From the NCBI GenBank assembly GCA_020848905.1, contig JADLHG010000038.1, forward strand, positions 1 to 64,000: a DNA stretch of 64,000 nt, given 5' to 3'. Numbering within the stretch: position 1 is the stretch's first letter; every line of letters starts with the position of its first letter. The position numbers and the translations under genes were made by a program. The notes under the pieces were generated by a model. The model saw nothing but the letters and a program-made list of their open reading frames with translations, searched no databases and had not been told where the DNA came from. Source of the stretch: Deltaproteobacteria bacterium (GTDB lineage: Bacteria > Myxococcota_A > Polyangia > GCA-2747355 > JADLHG01). Shown piece after piece: positions 1 to 6,685 of the stretch.

Positions 1-100
1 GCAGAAGAAGAACCTGAAGGACCTGATGAAGCTTCGTGAGCTCGACAAGCGCATCGCCCCGGGTGGCTGCGCGAGCGCCTCGCGGTACAACTGGGCGTAG
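1..100 (+). CDS. RiPP-like precursor peptide, copy 1 (5' end cut by window edge)
   Basis: Base 1 is the last base of an inferred ATG; the visible codons run to TAG at 98-100. The full peptide would be 33 residues. It shares the basic leader (QKKNLKDLMKLRELDKRIAP) of the six other copies and ends in ASRYNWA, after a GGC variable segment. It is the LM/REL subtype, like copy 7 (26289-26390); copies 2-5 are the LL/REM subtype. Too short for ordinary gene callers, but seven near-identical copies, each spaced with its own leader, argue that it is translated. The leader is rich in Lys/Arg/Leu, as expected for a helical recognition sequence; the conserved C-terminal Tyr, Asn and Trp are the likely modified part (inference). 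Confidence 0.75.
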   Translation, partial: QKKNLKDLMKLRELDKRIAPGGCASASRYNWA

Positions 101-131
101 TCGACAACTGTCTGGCTGGACCACGGCTCGC

Positions 132-187
132 GGGTGAAAACCCAAGAGGCCCTCACCTCGGCGCCCTAAGTCCTACGGGATATGGGC
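132..187 (+). promoter_or_regulatory. Structured leader RNA of precursor copy 2 (GAAA hairpin plus 11-nt receptor)
   Basis: GGGT-GAAA-ACCC forms a tetraloop hairpin at 132-143. At 163-187 an outer stem GCCC/GGGC encloses CCTAAG (165-170) and TATGG (181-185), the two strands of the known 11-nt GAAA-tetraloop receptor; the inner stem GTCC/GGAT is capped by TACG, a UNCG-type loop. The receptor hairpin ends 24 nt before the ATG at 212, and a GACGGA-like ribosome site follows it. The same two-part element precedes each other precursor in the window. Confidence 0.8.
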
Positions 188-211
188 GGCTGAAGTAGAC
201 GGAAAGATACC

Positions 212-310
212 ATGCAGAAGAAGAACCTGAAGGACCTCCTGAAGCTTCGTGAGATGGACAAGCGCATCGCTCCGTGTAACGCGCGCAACAACCGCTACAA
301 CTGGGCGTAG
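212..310 (+). CDS. RiPP-like precursor peptide, copy 2
   Basis: ATG 212 to TAG 308-310, 32 residues. Leader of the LL/REM subtype (MQKKNLKDLLKLREM then DKRIAP), then CNARN and the invariant NRYNWA. Identical in protein to copy 5 (1015-1113). A weak ribosome site (GACGGAAAG) lies about 10 nt upstream, directly after the receptor hairpin of the leader RNA. Variable residues 22-26 and the fixed RYNWA end suggest a leader/core division near Ala20-Pro21; the exact cleavage point cannot be seen. Confidence 0.8.
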   Translation: MQKKNLKDLLKLREMDKRIAPCNARNNRYNWA

Positions 311-332
311 TCCACTGCTGTCTGGCTAGACC

Positions 333-397
333 CCGGCCCGCGGGTGAAAGCCCGCGGGCCGGCACCTCAACGCCCTAAGTCCTTGGGGGATATGGGC
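333..397 (+). promoter_or_regulatory. Structured leader RNA of precursor copy 3
   Basis: A 13-bp stem at 333-362 is capped by GAAA (346-349), the longest version of this hairpin in the window. The receptor hairpin at 372-397 has GCCC/GGGC outer pairs, CCTAAG at 374-379 and TATGG at 391-395. The hairpin ends 24 nt before the ATG at 422. The arm length differs greatly from copy 2 while the GAAA loop and receptor sequence stay fixed. Confidence 0.8.
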
Positions 398-421
398 GGG
401 CGATGTAGACGGACAGCTCAC

Positions 422-520
422 ATGCAGAAGAAGAACCTGAAGGACCTCCTGAAGCTCCGTGAGATGGACAAGCGCATCGCTCCGTGCCGCGCCCGCAATA
501 ACCGCTACAACTGGGCGTAG
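422..520 (+). CDS. RiPP-like precursor peptide, copy 3
   Basis: ATG 422 to TAG 518-520, 32 residues. LL/REM subtype leader, then CRARN and NRYNWA; the protein is the same as copy 4. The start is fixed by the conserved MQKKNL and by the constant spacing from the upstream receptor hairpin. No function can be named beyond precursor of a modified peptide. Confidence 0.8.
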   Translation: MQKKNLKDLLKLREMDKRIAPCRARNNRYNWA

Positions 521-548
521 TCGCATACTGACGAGTCGGACCAATCAA

Positions 549-694
549 CCGCTTGTCATGCGGCGCGGCTCGTGAGAACGTTTTATCTCGGCTGGAGGGG
601 CTGACTGTAGCTTTCTTCGAAGGAACGCGCGGCACGTGGGTGAAAGTTCTCGTGCTCTGAAATCGACACCCTAAGTCCTTGGGGGATATGGGTG
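549..694 (+). promoter_or_regulatory. Long structured leader RNA of precursor copy 4
   Basis: This 197-nt spacer carries extra structure. A hairpin CCGC/GCGG lies at 549-563. A GGAGGGGC-containing arm at 594-609 resembles the left closing arms seen at the other loci. The GAAA hairpin is at 632-655 (GAAA 642-645). The receptor hairpin at 667-694 has CACCC/GGGTG outer pairs, replacing the G-C pair of other copies by A-U and so supporting the stem. CCTAAG is 670-675 and TATGG 687-691. The ATG follows 23 nt later at 718. Confidence 0.75.
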
Positions 695-717
695 AGCGAC
701 GATGACGGAATGAAACC

Positions 718-816
718 ATGCAGAAGAAGAACCTGAAGGACCTCCTGAAGCTTCGTGAGATGGACAAGCGTATCGCTCCGTGCAGGGCGCGCAACAACCG
801 CTACAACTGGGCCTAG
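718..816 (+). CDS. RiPP-like precursor peptide, copy 4
   Basis: ATG 718 to TAG 814-816, 32 residues. LL/REM leader, CRARN, NRYNWA; same protein as copy 3 but with third-position changes (for example AGG and GCC codons), so the peptide sequence has been kept while the DNA drifted. Ribosome site GACGGA about 8 nt upstream. Confidence 0.8.
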   Translation: MQKKNLKDLLKLREMDKRIAPCRARNNRYNWA

Positions 817-847
817 CCGTATAGCGCTCTCGGGTCGGGGCAAACGA

Positions 848-990
848 CCGCTTGTGACGCGGGCTCGGTCGTGAGAACGTTTGACTTCGGCTGGAGGGGC
901 AGGCTGTAGCTTTCATTGGAACGCGCGGCACGTGGGTGAAAGCTCTCGTGCTTCGGACTCGACGCCCTAAGTTCCTCGAGGATATGGGCG
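848..990 (+). promoter_or_regulatory. Long structured leader RNA of precursor copy 5
   Basis: Same plan as the copy 4 leader: CCGC/GCGG hairpin at 848-862, left closing arm at 893-908, GAAA hairpin at 928-951 (GAAA 938-941), receptor hairpin at 963-990 with CGCCC/GGGCG outer pairs. In the GAAA hairpin one pair is G-C here and G-U in copy 4, a compensated change. The inner receptor stem has one extra base compared with the other copies. The ATG follows 24 nt later. Confidence 0.75.
893..908 (+). repeat. Left arm of long-range stem around precursor copy 5
   Basis: Sixteen bases that can pair with 1168-1183 with a single A-G mismatch, enclosing the GAAA hairpin, receptor hairpin and gene of copy 5. 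The same arrangement, with related but not identical arms, surrounds copies 6 and 7. Confidence 0.6.
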
Positions 991-1014
991 AGCGACCAAA
1001 GACGGAACGATACC

Positions 1015-1113
1015 ATGCAGAAGAAGAACCTGAAGGACCTCCTGAAGCTTCGTGAGATGGACAAGCGGATTGCCCCGTGCAACGCGCGGAACAACCGCTA
1101 CAACTGGGCGTAG
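1015..1113 (+). CDS. RiPP-like precursor peptide, copy 5
   Basis: ATG 1015 to TAG 1111-1113, 32 residues. LL/REM leader, CNARN, NRYNWA; same protein as copy 2. Last member of the tandem array. About 55 nt after its stop lies the right closing arm (1168-1183), the same distance as behind copies 6 and 7. The next gene, on the opposite strand, ends at 1278, so array and left operon converge. Confidence 0.8.
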   Translation: MQKKNLKDLLKLREMDKRIAPCNARNNRYNWA

Positions 1114-1167
1114 TCCGTATCGTAAGAACGGCCTAAGCACAGCGTAACATCCCAAGACAGGCAATTC

Positions 1168-1183
1168 TGCAGCCGGCCCCTCC
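1168..1183 (+). repeat. Right arm of long-range stem behind precursor copy 5
   Basis: TGCAGCCGGCCCCTCC, complementary to 893-908 except for one position and also largely complementary to the left-arm-like sequence at 594-609. The rest of 1114-1277 shows no ORF and no clear terminator with a U tract. Confidence 0.6.
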
Positions 1184-1277
1184 GCCGAACCTTTCTTGCA
1201 GCACCTTCAGCTTCCATCTAGCCGTATAGCGGAGCGGGCCGCTGGCCTCGCCCGCAAAGACCCTCGAATCCCTCTCG

Positions 1278-2948
1278 TCAGATGACCAGCTCGACCCTCA
1301 CCCAGCGAATGATTCGCCGCGTGATGAGATAGAGGATGGAACGCCTCCCCGCGTAGATCTTCGCGTGCCCGGTCATCCCCGGCTTGAGCAGCCGCCCCGC
1401 GTTCTGGATGTCGCTCGAAACGCGCACGGTGTTCACGAGCTCGCCTCGCTCCACCTTCTGGCCCACGGCCAGCACGCGCCCCCAGAACGAGCGCTCGGGA
1501 TATGCCGTTACTTTGACTTCTACGCCGAGGCCCGGCCGTACCGCGTCGAGCTCGCGCTCCGGCACGAAGATGTCCGCCCGCATCACGGCCGAGTCGACGA
1601 CCTCGACCACGGGATCCCCCGTCCGGACGTGCGTATTCACCTTCTCGTCCATGCGCGGCGTCACGACCCGGCCGGAGATCGGCGCGTAGATCCGACTCAG
1701 GTCGAGCTGCGCCCGCTTGAAGCGCAGCTCCACCTTGTAGTGCTCGATCTCCGCCTCCGTGGCCTCGATGGTCTCCGAACGGCTACCCGCACGCAGGAGC
1801 GTCAGCGCCGCCTGCGCCTCCGCGTATTCGCGCCGCCGCACCGCCACCTCGCGCTCGGCGGCGTCGAGCTTCTCCTTCGTGACCAGGTTCTGCCTGGCCA
1901 GCTTGCTAAGTCGCTCGGCCTGCTTGACGGCGAAGTGCACCTCCGTCGCCTTGGTCGCCACCGCTTGGCGCGCCTGCGCCAGCTCCTCTCGCCGCGCACC
2001 ATGCCGGAGCCGCTTCAGCTCCGACATCGCGCGACGCATCTTCGCCTCGGTGTTCTCCAGATCTGCGCGGTAGCCGTGATCGTCGAGGGCCACCACGAGC
2101 TCGCCCTTGCGGATCTCGTCGCCTTCCTTCACGTGCACGTAGCGAATCTGCCCGCTCAGCTTGCTCCGCACCACGACTCTGCTGCTCGGAACCAGCACGC
2201 AGCGCTCGTTGACCCAGAGGTCGAAGGGGATCACGGCCAAGGTTGCGACGATCGCACCCAGCGCCACCAGAACGAGGAGCGCCCGCCACCGGCGTCGTCT
2301 CCGCTTCGTTCGGGCCGCCTCCTCGATCGCCCGCTCGTCCTCGGACGCGCTCTCCGCCGCCTCAACGTCGACCGGCCTCTCTCCCTCCTCCGTGATCTCG
2401 GCGTCATCCGGTAAGGGGAGCATCTGCTCGTCGGGAGACGCGACGACCTGGGTGGGGTCGTCCGCCGTGAGGATATCCTCCGCCCCATCAGTGTTCTGAT
2501 CGTCCCCGTCCTGATCCTCCCCGCCGTGCTCTGACCCAGGCGCCGGGATCGGGCCTCCACCTACGTCCGTCTGCTCCTCCGGCTCTTCCAGCGTCGAGGT
2601 GCCAAACCAATCGAGCGCCTCGGCCGTCGGACCCACTCCTCCCGGCGTCGCCTGATGCGCATCGCGCATCTCCTCGACGAGGAAGTGCAGAGAGCGCAGT
2701 CTCGCCACCAGGGTCAGCAGCTCTGTCGGTGATGGGTCCCAGCCGAGCCGCGCGCGAGCGGCTCTCGCCACCTCGGGCAAGGATCGCTTGCCGTCGAAGA
2801 GCGAGATCACGCGGTACTGGCGCTCGGTGAACTCGGCGGCGCCGGTCAGGCCAGGGGCCGCGACCCGCACCACCTTCCCGCGCGCACCGTCCATGGATTG
2901 GATGCGCAAGTCAGAGCGAAGCTGCGGTCGAGTCGAACCAGTTGACAT
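1278..2948 (-). CDS. HlyD-type periplasmic adaptor with N-terminal PqqD-like domain
   Basis: A 556-residue protein. Residues ~10-95 look like a PqqD/RRE winged-helix (FTERQYRVISLFDGKRSL, then two helices); 96-214 is a low-complexity acidic linker; a basic RRRRRR stop-transfer stretch and one membrane helix follow at ~222-242; then a barrel-sandwich half (VKEGDEIRKGELVVALDD), a coiled-coil hairpin at ~290-400 and the second half with APISGRVV. This is the membrane-fusion protein plan of type I-like exporters, with the PqqD-like domain facing the cytoplasm. That domain binds leader peptides in other RiPP systems, so this exporter could recognise its cargo directly (inference). Close paralogue of the protein at 13320-14993. 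Probably last gene of the left operon. Confidence 0.85.
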   Translation of the reverse strand: MSTGSTRPQLRSDLRIQSMDGARGKVVRVAAPGLTGAAEFTERQYRVISLFDGKRSLPEVARAARARLGWDPSPTELLTLVARLRSLHFLVEEMRDAHQATPGGVGPTAEALDWFGTSTLEEPEEQTDVGGGPIPAPGSEHGGEDQDGDDQNTDGAEDILTADDPTQVVASPDEQMLPLPDDAEITEEGERPVDVEAAESASEDERAIEEAARTKRRRRRWRALLVLVALGAIVATLAVIPFDLWVNERCVLVPSSRVVVRSKLSGQIRYVHVKEGDEIRKGELVVALDDHGYRADLENTEAKMRRAMSELKRLRHGARREELAQARQAVATKATEVHFAVKQAERLSKLARQNLVTKEKLDAAEREVAVRRREYAEAQAALTLLRAGSRSETIEATEAEIEHYKVELRFKRAQLDLSRIYAPISGRVVTPRMDEKVNTHVRTGDPVVEVVDSAVMRADIFVPERELDAVRPGLGVEVKVTAYPERSFWGRVLAVGQKVERGELVNTVRVSSDIQNAGRLLKPGMTGHAKIYAGRRSILYLITRRIIRWVRVELVI

Positions 2949-3076
2949 CTATCGTCGCGCGCCGCAGGCGCCACCGGGGCACCGCCATTCGGGCGTCGCC
3001 GCCCGGGCGAACGCCTCGCCGTCAACCGAGTCCCAGCGGCCTGGCGCCGCAGCCTAATGCGGTTGCCCCGGGGCCC

Positions 3077-4177
3077 CTAGGGCTTATCCGCTTGGCCCTT
3101 GCGCTGTCGCGTGAGGAAGGCCTCAAGGGCAGCGCGGTCTGGGTCGTTCATGGTGAACGAGATGCCCATCGCCTGGGGATGCTCGAGCCCCTCCGCCCCG
3201 CCACCGTGCCTCACCACCTCGCCCACGCACCGCATGGACCCATCTCGTCCGAGGAGCAGCAGCTCGACCTTCGTACCGACGCGGAGCGGATCGAGCGCCG
3301 CGCCGCGAGGATAGACGAGCGCCCCGAGCGAGGAGATATCCCGCACGCCGTAGTAGTTCTGTACCTTCGAGCCGAGCTCCGAGAGCCTGACCTTCAGGCC
3401 CGCCGCGACCTTCGAGTCGCGCGCAGATCCGCGGTCGGTGAAGGGCTTCGGCGCCGGCGCTTTGCGGCTCTGCACCTCGGCCCGCGCCGCCTCGCGGCTC
3501 ACTAGCGCCGCCAACTCGGCTTCGATCGCCGTCACCAGGGCCTCGTCCGGCGCCTCGAAGTGCGCCCCCACGAGCAGCTCGTTCCCCTCGAGCAGCCGCC
3601 GAACCACGGTCGCCGCCAGCTCGTAACTCCGATCGTTGGCCAGGGTGAAGCGCACCGTGCAAGCCTGCCCGATCGCCGGACCGTCGGACCCCTGGACACG
3701 GGCCAGCACCCCTGTCGTGCTCAGGTTGACCCCCCAGGCCGTCCACTGCTTTCCGTTGGCGCTGAAGTAGACGAGGTTCGAGAACTTGTAGCGGGGCGCC
3801 AGACGCAGGCAGGTGCCCAGCATGCGTTCGAGCTCACCGAAGACGCGGCCCTCGACCTTCGTCTTCCCCGTCACGATGATCACGTTCGGAACCCGGTACA
3901 GGTCCCTCAACCGCCGGTCGTCCTTGATCGACACGACGATCATGCCCGTGCCCGTTTGCGGGATCATCCGCGAGAGAAGGATACTCTCCGGATGGGCGTG
4001 GTCTGCTATCACGACCCGCGGCCAGTTGCCCTCCTCGACCCACGGAGGCACCTCGCTCAGGCGTCGGACGTGCTGTAGCTGGATCTCTGGCTTGGCGTTG
4101 AGCTCGATCAGCAGCTTGTCCAGCGTGCCATCCGCCAGCGCCAAGATACGATGGTAGACATGACCCGTCTCAGTCAC
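3077..4177 (-). CDS. PilZ-domain protein, two PilZ-like modules
   Basis: 366 residues, GTG start. The N-terminal ~130 residues resemble a receiver-like fold (VVIADHAHPES) without a clear phosphorylation site. Two PilZ-like stretches follow: NLSTTGVLARV near residue 155 and DISSLGALVYP near 285, both fitting the (D/N)xSxxG part of the c-di-GMP-binding motif. Many myxobacterial regulators have this layout. It sits in the left operon between the STAS/PDZ gene and the HlyD gene, so c-di-GMP may influence production or export (inference). The RxxxR half of the motif is not clear in either module, so ligand binding is uncertain. Confidence 0.7.
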   Translation of the reverse strand: MTETGHVYHRILALADGTLDKLLIELNAKPEIQLQHVRRLSEVPPWVEEGNWPRVVIADHAHPESILLSRMIPQTGTGMIVVSIKDDRRLRDLYRVPNVIIVTGKTKVEGRVFGELERMLGTCLRLAPRYKFSNLVYFSANGKQWTAWGVNLSTTGVLARVQGSDGPAIGQACTVRFTLANDRSYELAATVVRRLLEGNELLVGAHFEAPDEALVTAIEAELAALVSREAARAEVQSRKAPAPKPFTDRGSARDSKVAAGLKVRLSELGSKVQNYYGVRDISSLGALVYPRGAALDPLRVGTKVELLLLGRDGSMRCVGEVVRHGGGAEGLEHPQAMGISFTMNDPDRAALEAFLTRQRKGQADKP

Positions 4178-4284
4178 GACGTTCTATCCCTTCCCTGCGT
4201 CCATGGCGACCTCTGTCTGAGCCATCCCCTCGGCTCGCGTCGGCCGACTGCCCCACCTTCGCCCTGACGTTATCACAGCGACCC

Positions 4285-6510
4285 TCACTTGTTAGGGTCT
4301 TCGTCCCACAGGTTGACCGCCGGCCTCTCGCCCCGTTCGTGTCCCCCGGAGCTCCCCCCCCCACGCGTCCCCGCACGCGCGCGTTGCATCTTCGGCACGT
4401 TCAACTGATGCACGAGCTCCGGCGCGTCTCCGCGCTTGGTGATGACCTTCAGCTGGCCTCCCGTGGTCGCGACGTAGGCGACCTCCTGCTCGGCCACCCG
4501 GCGATAGTCGGCAGCGTCGCGTACGCGCCGGCCCTGGATTGAGAGGATCAGGTCCCCCACGCGCACCCCGAGGTGCCGCAGCATCGAGCTCGACTCGAGC
4601 TTGCTCACGATCACGCCACCCGTCAGGTCGCCCCGCCAGCCGGCGCTCGGGAAGACGCTCAGCACCGTCGCGCCGAGGCCCACGGCGGAGCTCGCGTAGT
4701 GCTCTGCGAGGCGGGTGAGCGCGGACTTGGAGATACGCACGCGTGCCCAGACGCGATACCGGTCGCCCGCCGCGGTCCGGGTGCGCTCCCAGTAGAAGTC
4801 GGCCGGGTCGGGAGCCGCGACGTGCGCCGAGCTCCAGGCGAGGTTCGCCGCCACGCGCTGCTGCCGCTTTCGGACCTCCCCCCTCACGCGCTCGATCTCG
4901 CCTCCGTCTCCCGAGATCAGCGCTCGCTCGAGCTGCTGCAGGTAGTTCCGGCGATGTCCCAGGAAGAGCGGGGCGACGATCTCGCTCCAGCCCGCGTCGC
5001 GAATGGAGGTCCCCACGTAGTCGGCGATGAGATCGTGCGCCGCGGCCTGCGCCTCGGTGAAGGCCAGCGTCTTATCCCCTGCGAGCGACGAGTCGGCCAC
5101 CGCGTAAAGGTAGTCCCCGTCGTGGTAGGTCTTCTTGTCCCTCCACTCCGGCGCCTGGGGATGGCTCGACTCCGTCGTCGGCTGCTCGGTAACGCCTCCA
5201 CGAGACGGCCCTTCCCCTCCGCGCCTCGTCCAGAGCAATGCGGCCGTCGTCGCCCCGCCAGCGGCGAGGAGCGCCACGAGACCGAGCCCAACGAGACGCG
5301 TCGGCGCCCCGCCCGAGCTGGCTCGCGCGACGGGCGGCGCCACGGTTCCGGAGGCCGCGGGCGCAGCGGGCGCGAGCGCGGACTGCAGCTGCGGCCGTTC
5401 CTGCTCGGCGCGAAGGCGCGCCTCCGCCACCAGGTCTCGGACCTCCTTCGGGGCCATGGGCTGCGAGAGGCCCGACGCCCTGACCAGCACCGAGTCCTCG
5501 GCCGCGCACTTCGTCGTCCCCTTGCATTCCGTGCATTCGAGATCGGGCGCCGACGCGAACCTCAGCAGGTCGTGGAAGGCGTCCATGTCGATCTCGCGCC
5601 GCAGAACAGTCGCGCAGCGACCGCACCGGTAGGGCAACGACAAGGTCACCACGTCGGCGGGGGTTACCAGGTCTTCGGCCACATCCAGGTCGCCGAGCAG
5701 GGAGGCCGGCATCCCACAGATCCAGAGCCGCTCCACGAGCGACCGGGACTCCGCGATCAGCTGTCGCCAGAGCTTCCGCCCCGCGGTGGGCACGCGGCGC
5801 ACACCGATGACGTCGAAGACCACCTCGCCCTCCAACCCCTCGACGACCTTCGAGGCCGGAAAGGTCTCGTCCACGTCGCCGGAAATCTGCACCAGGGTGC
5901 GCGCTCCAACGACCGTCTTCTGGACCTTCGTACGTCGCGGGGTGGCCGCTATCTCGTGGTCCAGGTTGCGCGCGAGAAAGGCCGCGACCTCCTCGGGGAT
6001 GCGACTCGGGGTCTGGCGCGAGAGGTACGAGAAATAGGTCTCCGGGTCGTCGCTGAAGCGCATCGTGCCGCCGCACGACTCGCACGGCGCCGGCTTCGGA
6101 TTCCGCCCGTGGATCTCGTCCCGGTGCGCCACCATGTCCATCAACCGCGCCTGGTCGGCACCGCAATCGTCGCAAAGGTAGGGCGCCTGAAACGACAGGA
6201 TCTGCACCGACTGCATGAACCCGACGACGAGGTTCGCGTTGTCGATCACGCGCGGCGTGCAATCTATCGCATAGGCCTTCACGTCGCGCTGGTGCATCGC
6301 GCGCAGGAAGTCCATCCACTGGCGAATCCCGAACGAGGTGATGCGGCGTATCCGGCTCAGATCCAGAATGACCACCGCGCGCACGCGCTGGGCCAGCTCC
6401 TCCGCCGCGAAACCCTCGTCGACGACGCCCTCGATTCGGAGGAGCGTGATCTCCCCCTCCTCGGTCTTGAGAATGTCGAGCTTGGGCTGGACGGCCTCGG
6501 CCGGCGGCAT
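4285..6510 (-). CDS. STAS / zinc-ribbon / membrane / PDZ fusion protein
   Basis: 741 residues, ATG start. Two STAS-like segments (residues ~8-110 and ~195-300; VVILDLSRIRRITSFGIRQW is the first core strand and helix) are each followed by two Cys pairs (CDDCGA, CESCGG; CGRCATVL, CTECKG) that could hold zinc. A single membrane helix lies at ~405-425 (LVALLAAGGATTAALLW). The C-terminal part carries a PDZ-like domain (SKLESSSMLRHLGVRVGDLI). I know no family with exactly this order. The topology puts STAS and zinc modules in the cytoplasm and PDZ outside, so it might couple a cytoplasmic state to a periplasmic protease or exporter; this is inference. It lies within the left operon, between the SGNH hydrolase and PilZ genes. 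Confidence 0.65.
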   Translation of the reverse strand: MPPAEAVQPKLDILKTEEGEITLLRIEGVVDEGFAAEELAQRVRAVVILDLSRIRRITSFGIRQWMDFLRAMHQRDVKAYAIDCTPRVIDNANLVVGFMQSVQILSFQAPYLCDDCGADQARLMDMVAHRDEIHGRNPKPAPCESCGGTMRFSDDPETYFSYLSRQTPSRIPEEVAAFLARNLDHEIAATPRRTKVQKTVVGARTLVQISGDVDETFPASKVVEGLEGEVVFDVIGVRRVPTAGRKLWRQLIAESRSLVERLWICGMPASLLGDLDVAEDLVTPADVVTLSLPYRCGRCATVLRREIDMDAFHDLLRFASAPDLECTECKGTTKCAAEDSVLVRASGLSQPMAPKEVRDLVAEARLRAEQERPQLQSALAPAAPAASGTVAPPVARASSGGAPTRLVGLGLVALLAAGGATTAALLWTRRGGEGPSRGGVTEQPTTESSHPQAPEWRDKKTYHDGDYLYAVADSSLAGDKTLAFTEAQAAAHDLIADYVGTSIRDAGWSEIVAPLFLGHRRNYLQQLERALISGDGGEIERVRGEVRKRQQRVAANLAWSSAHVAAPDPADFYWERTRTAAGDRYRVWARVRISKSALTRLAEHYASSAVGLGATVLSVFPSAGWRGDLTGGVIVSKLESSSMLRHLGVRVGDLILSIQGRRVRDAADYRRVAEQEVAYVATTGGQLKVITKRGDAPELVHQLNVPKMQRARAGTRGGGSSGGHERGERPAVNLWDEDPNK

Positions 6511-6685
6511 GCGCTAGGTCATTCCGTGCGTAATGGGTAGCTGAGCGACGGACAACCGTAACACCCTCGGTGCATCACTTCAAGTTCTGCACCGTTGTCG
6601 GCGCTGGCGCGTAGCCCGCGCGCATCCCCTCGGGTGCGCGCTCGTGGTGGGATCTGCTCCGAACTCTCACTCGCGGCGCAGGCTG

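Larger units (their letters stand above)
1..1113 (+). repeat. Tandem array of five leader-RNA plus precursor-gene units
   Basis: Five precursor genes follow each other on the + strand, separated by 111, 111, 197 and 198 nt. The two short spacers resemble each other and the two long spacers resemble each other, so the array probably grew by duplication of single units and of a longer variant. Coding parts are almost identical at nucleotide level for the first two thirds; changes gather in the codons for residues 22-26. The promoter must lie left of the window. Confidence 0.85.

Noticed and set aside
132-1014. Leader elements as class I c-di-GMP (GEMM-I) riboswitches, which also contain a GNRA loop and a receptor
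   Set aside because: The conserved GEMM core (GGGCAAA and GACGCAAAGCC-like strands) is missing from all six leaders.
132-1014. Tetraloop-receptor sequences as remnants of group I or group II introns
   Set aside because: No intron domain V, P7 or splice sites are seen; the leaders are too short, and the same compact element repeats before each precursor.
1-1113. Tandem repeats as a CRISPR array
   Set aside because: The repeated parts are ~100-nt open reading frames with start, stop and ribosome sites; spacers resemble each other and no cas genes are present.
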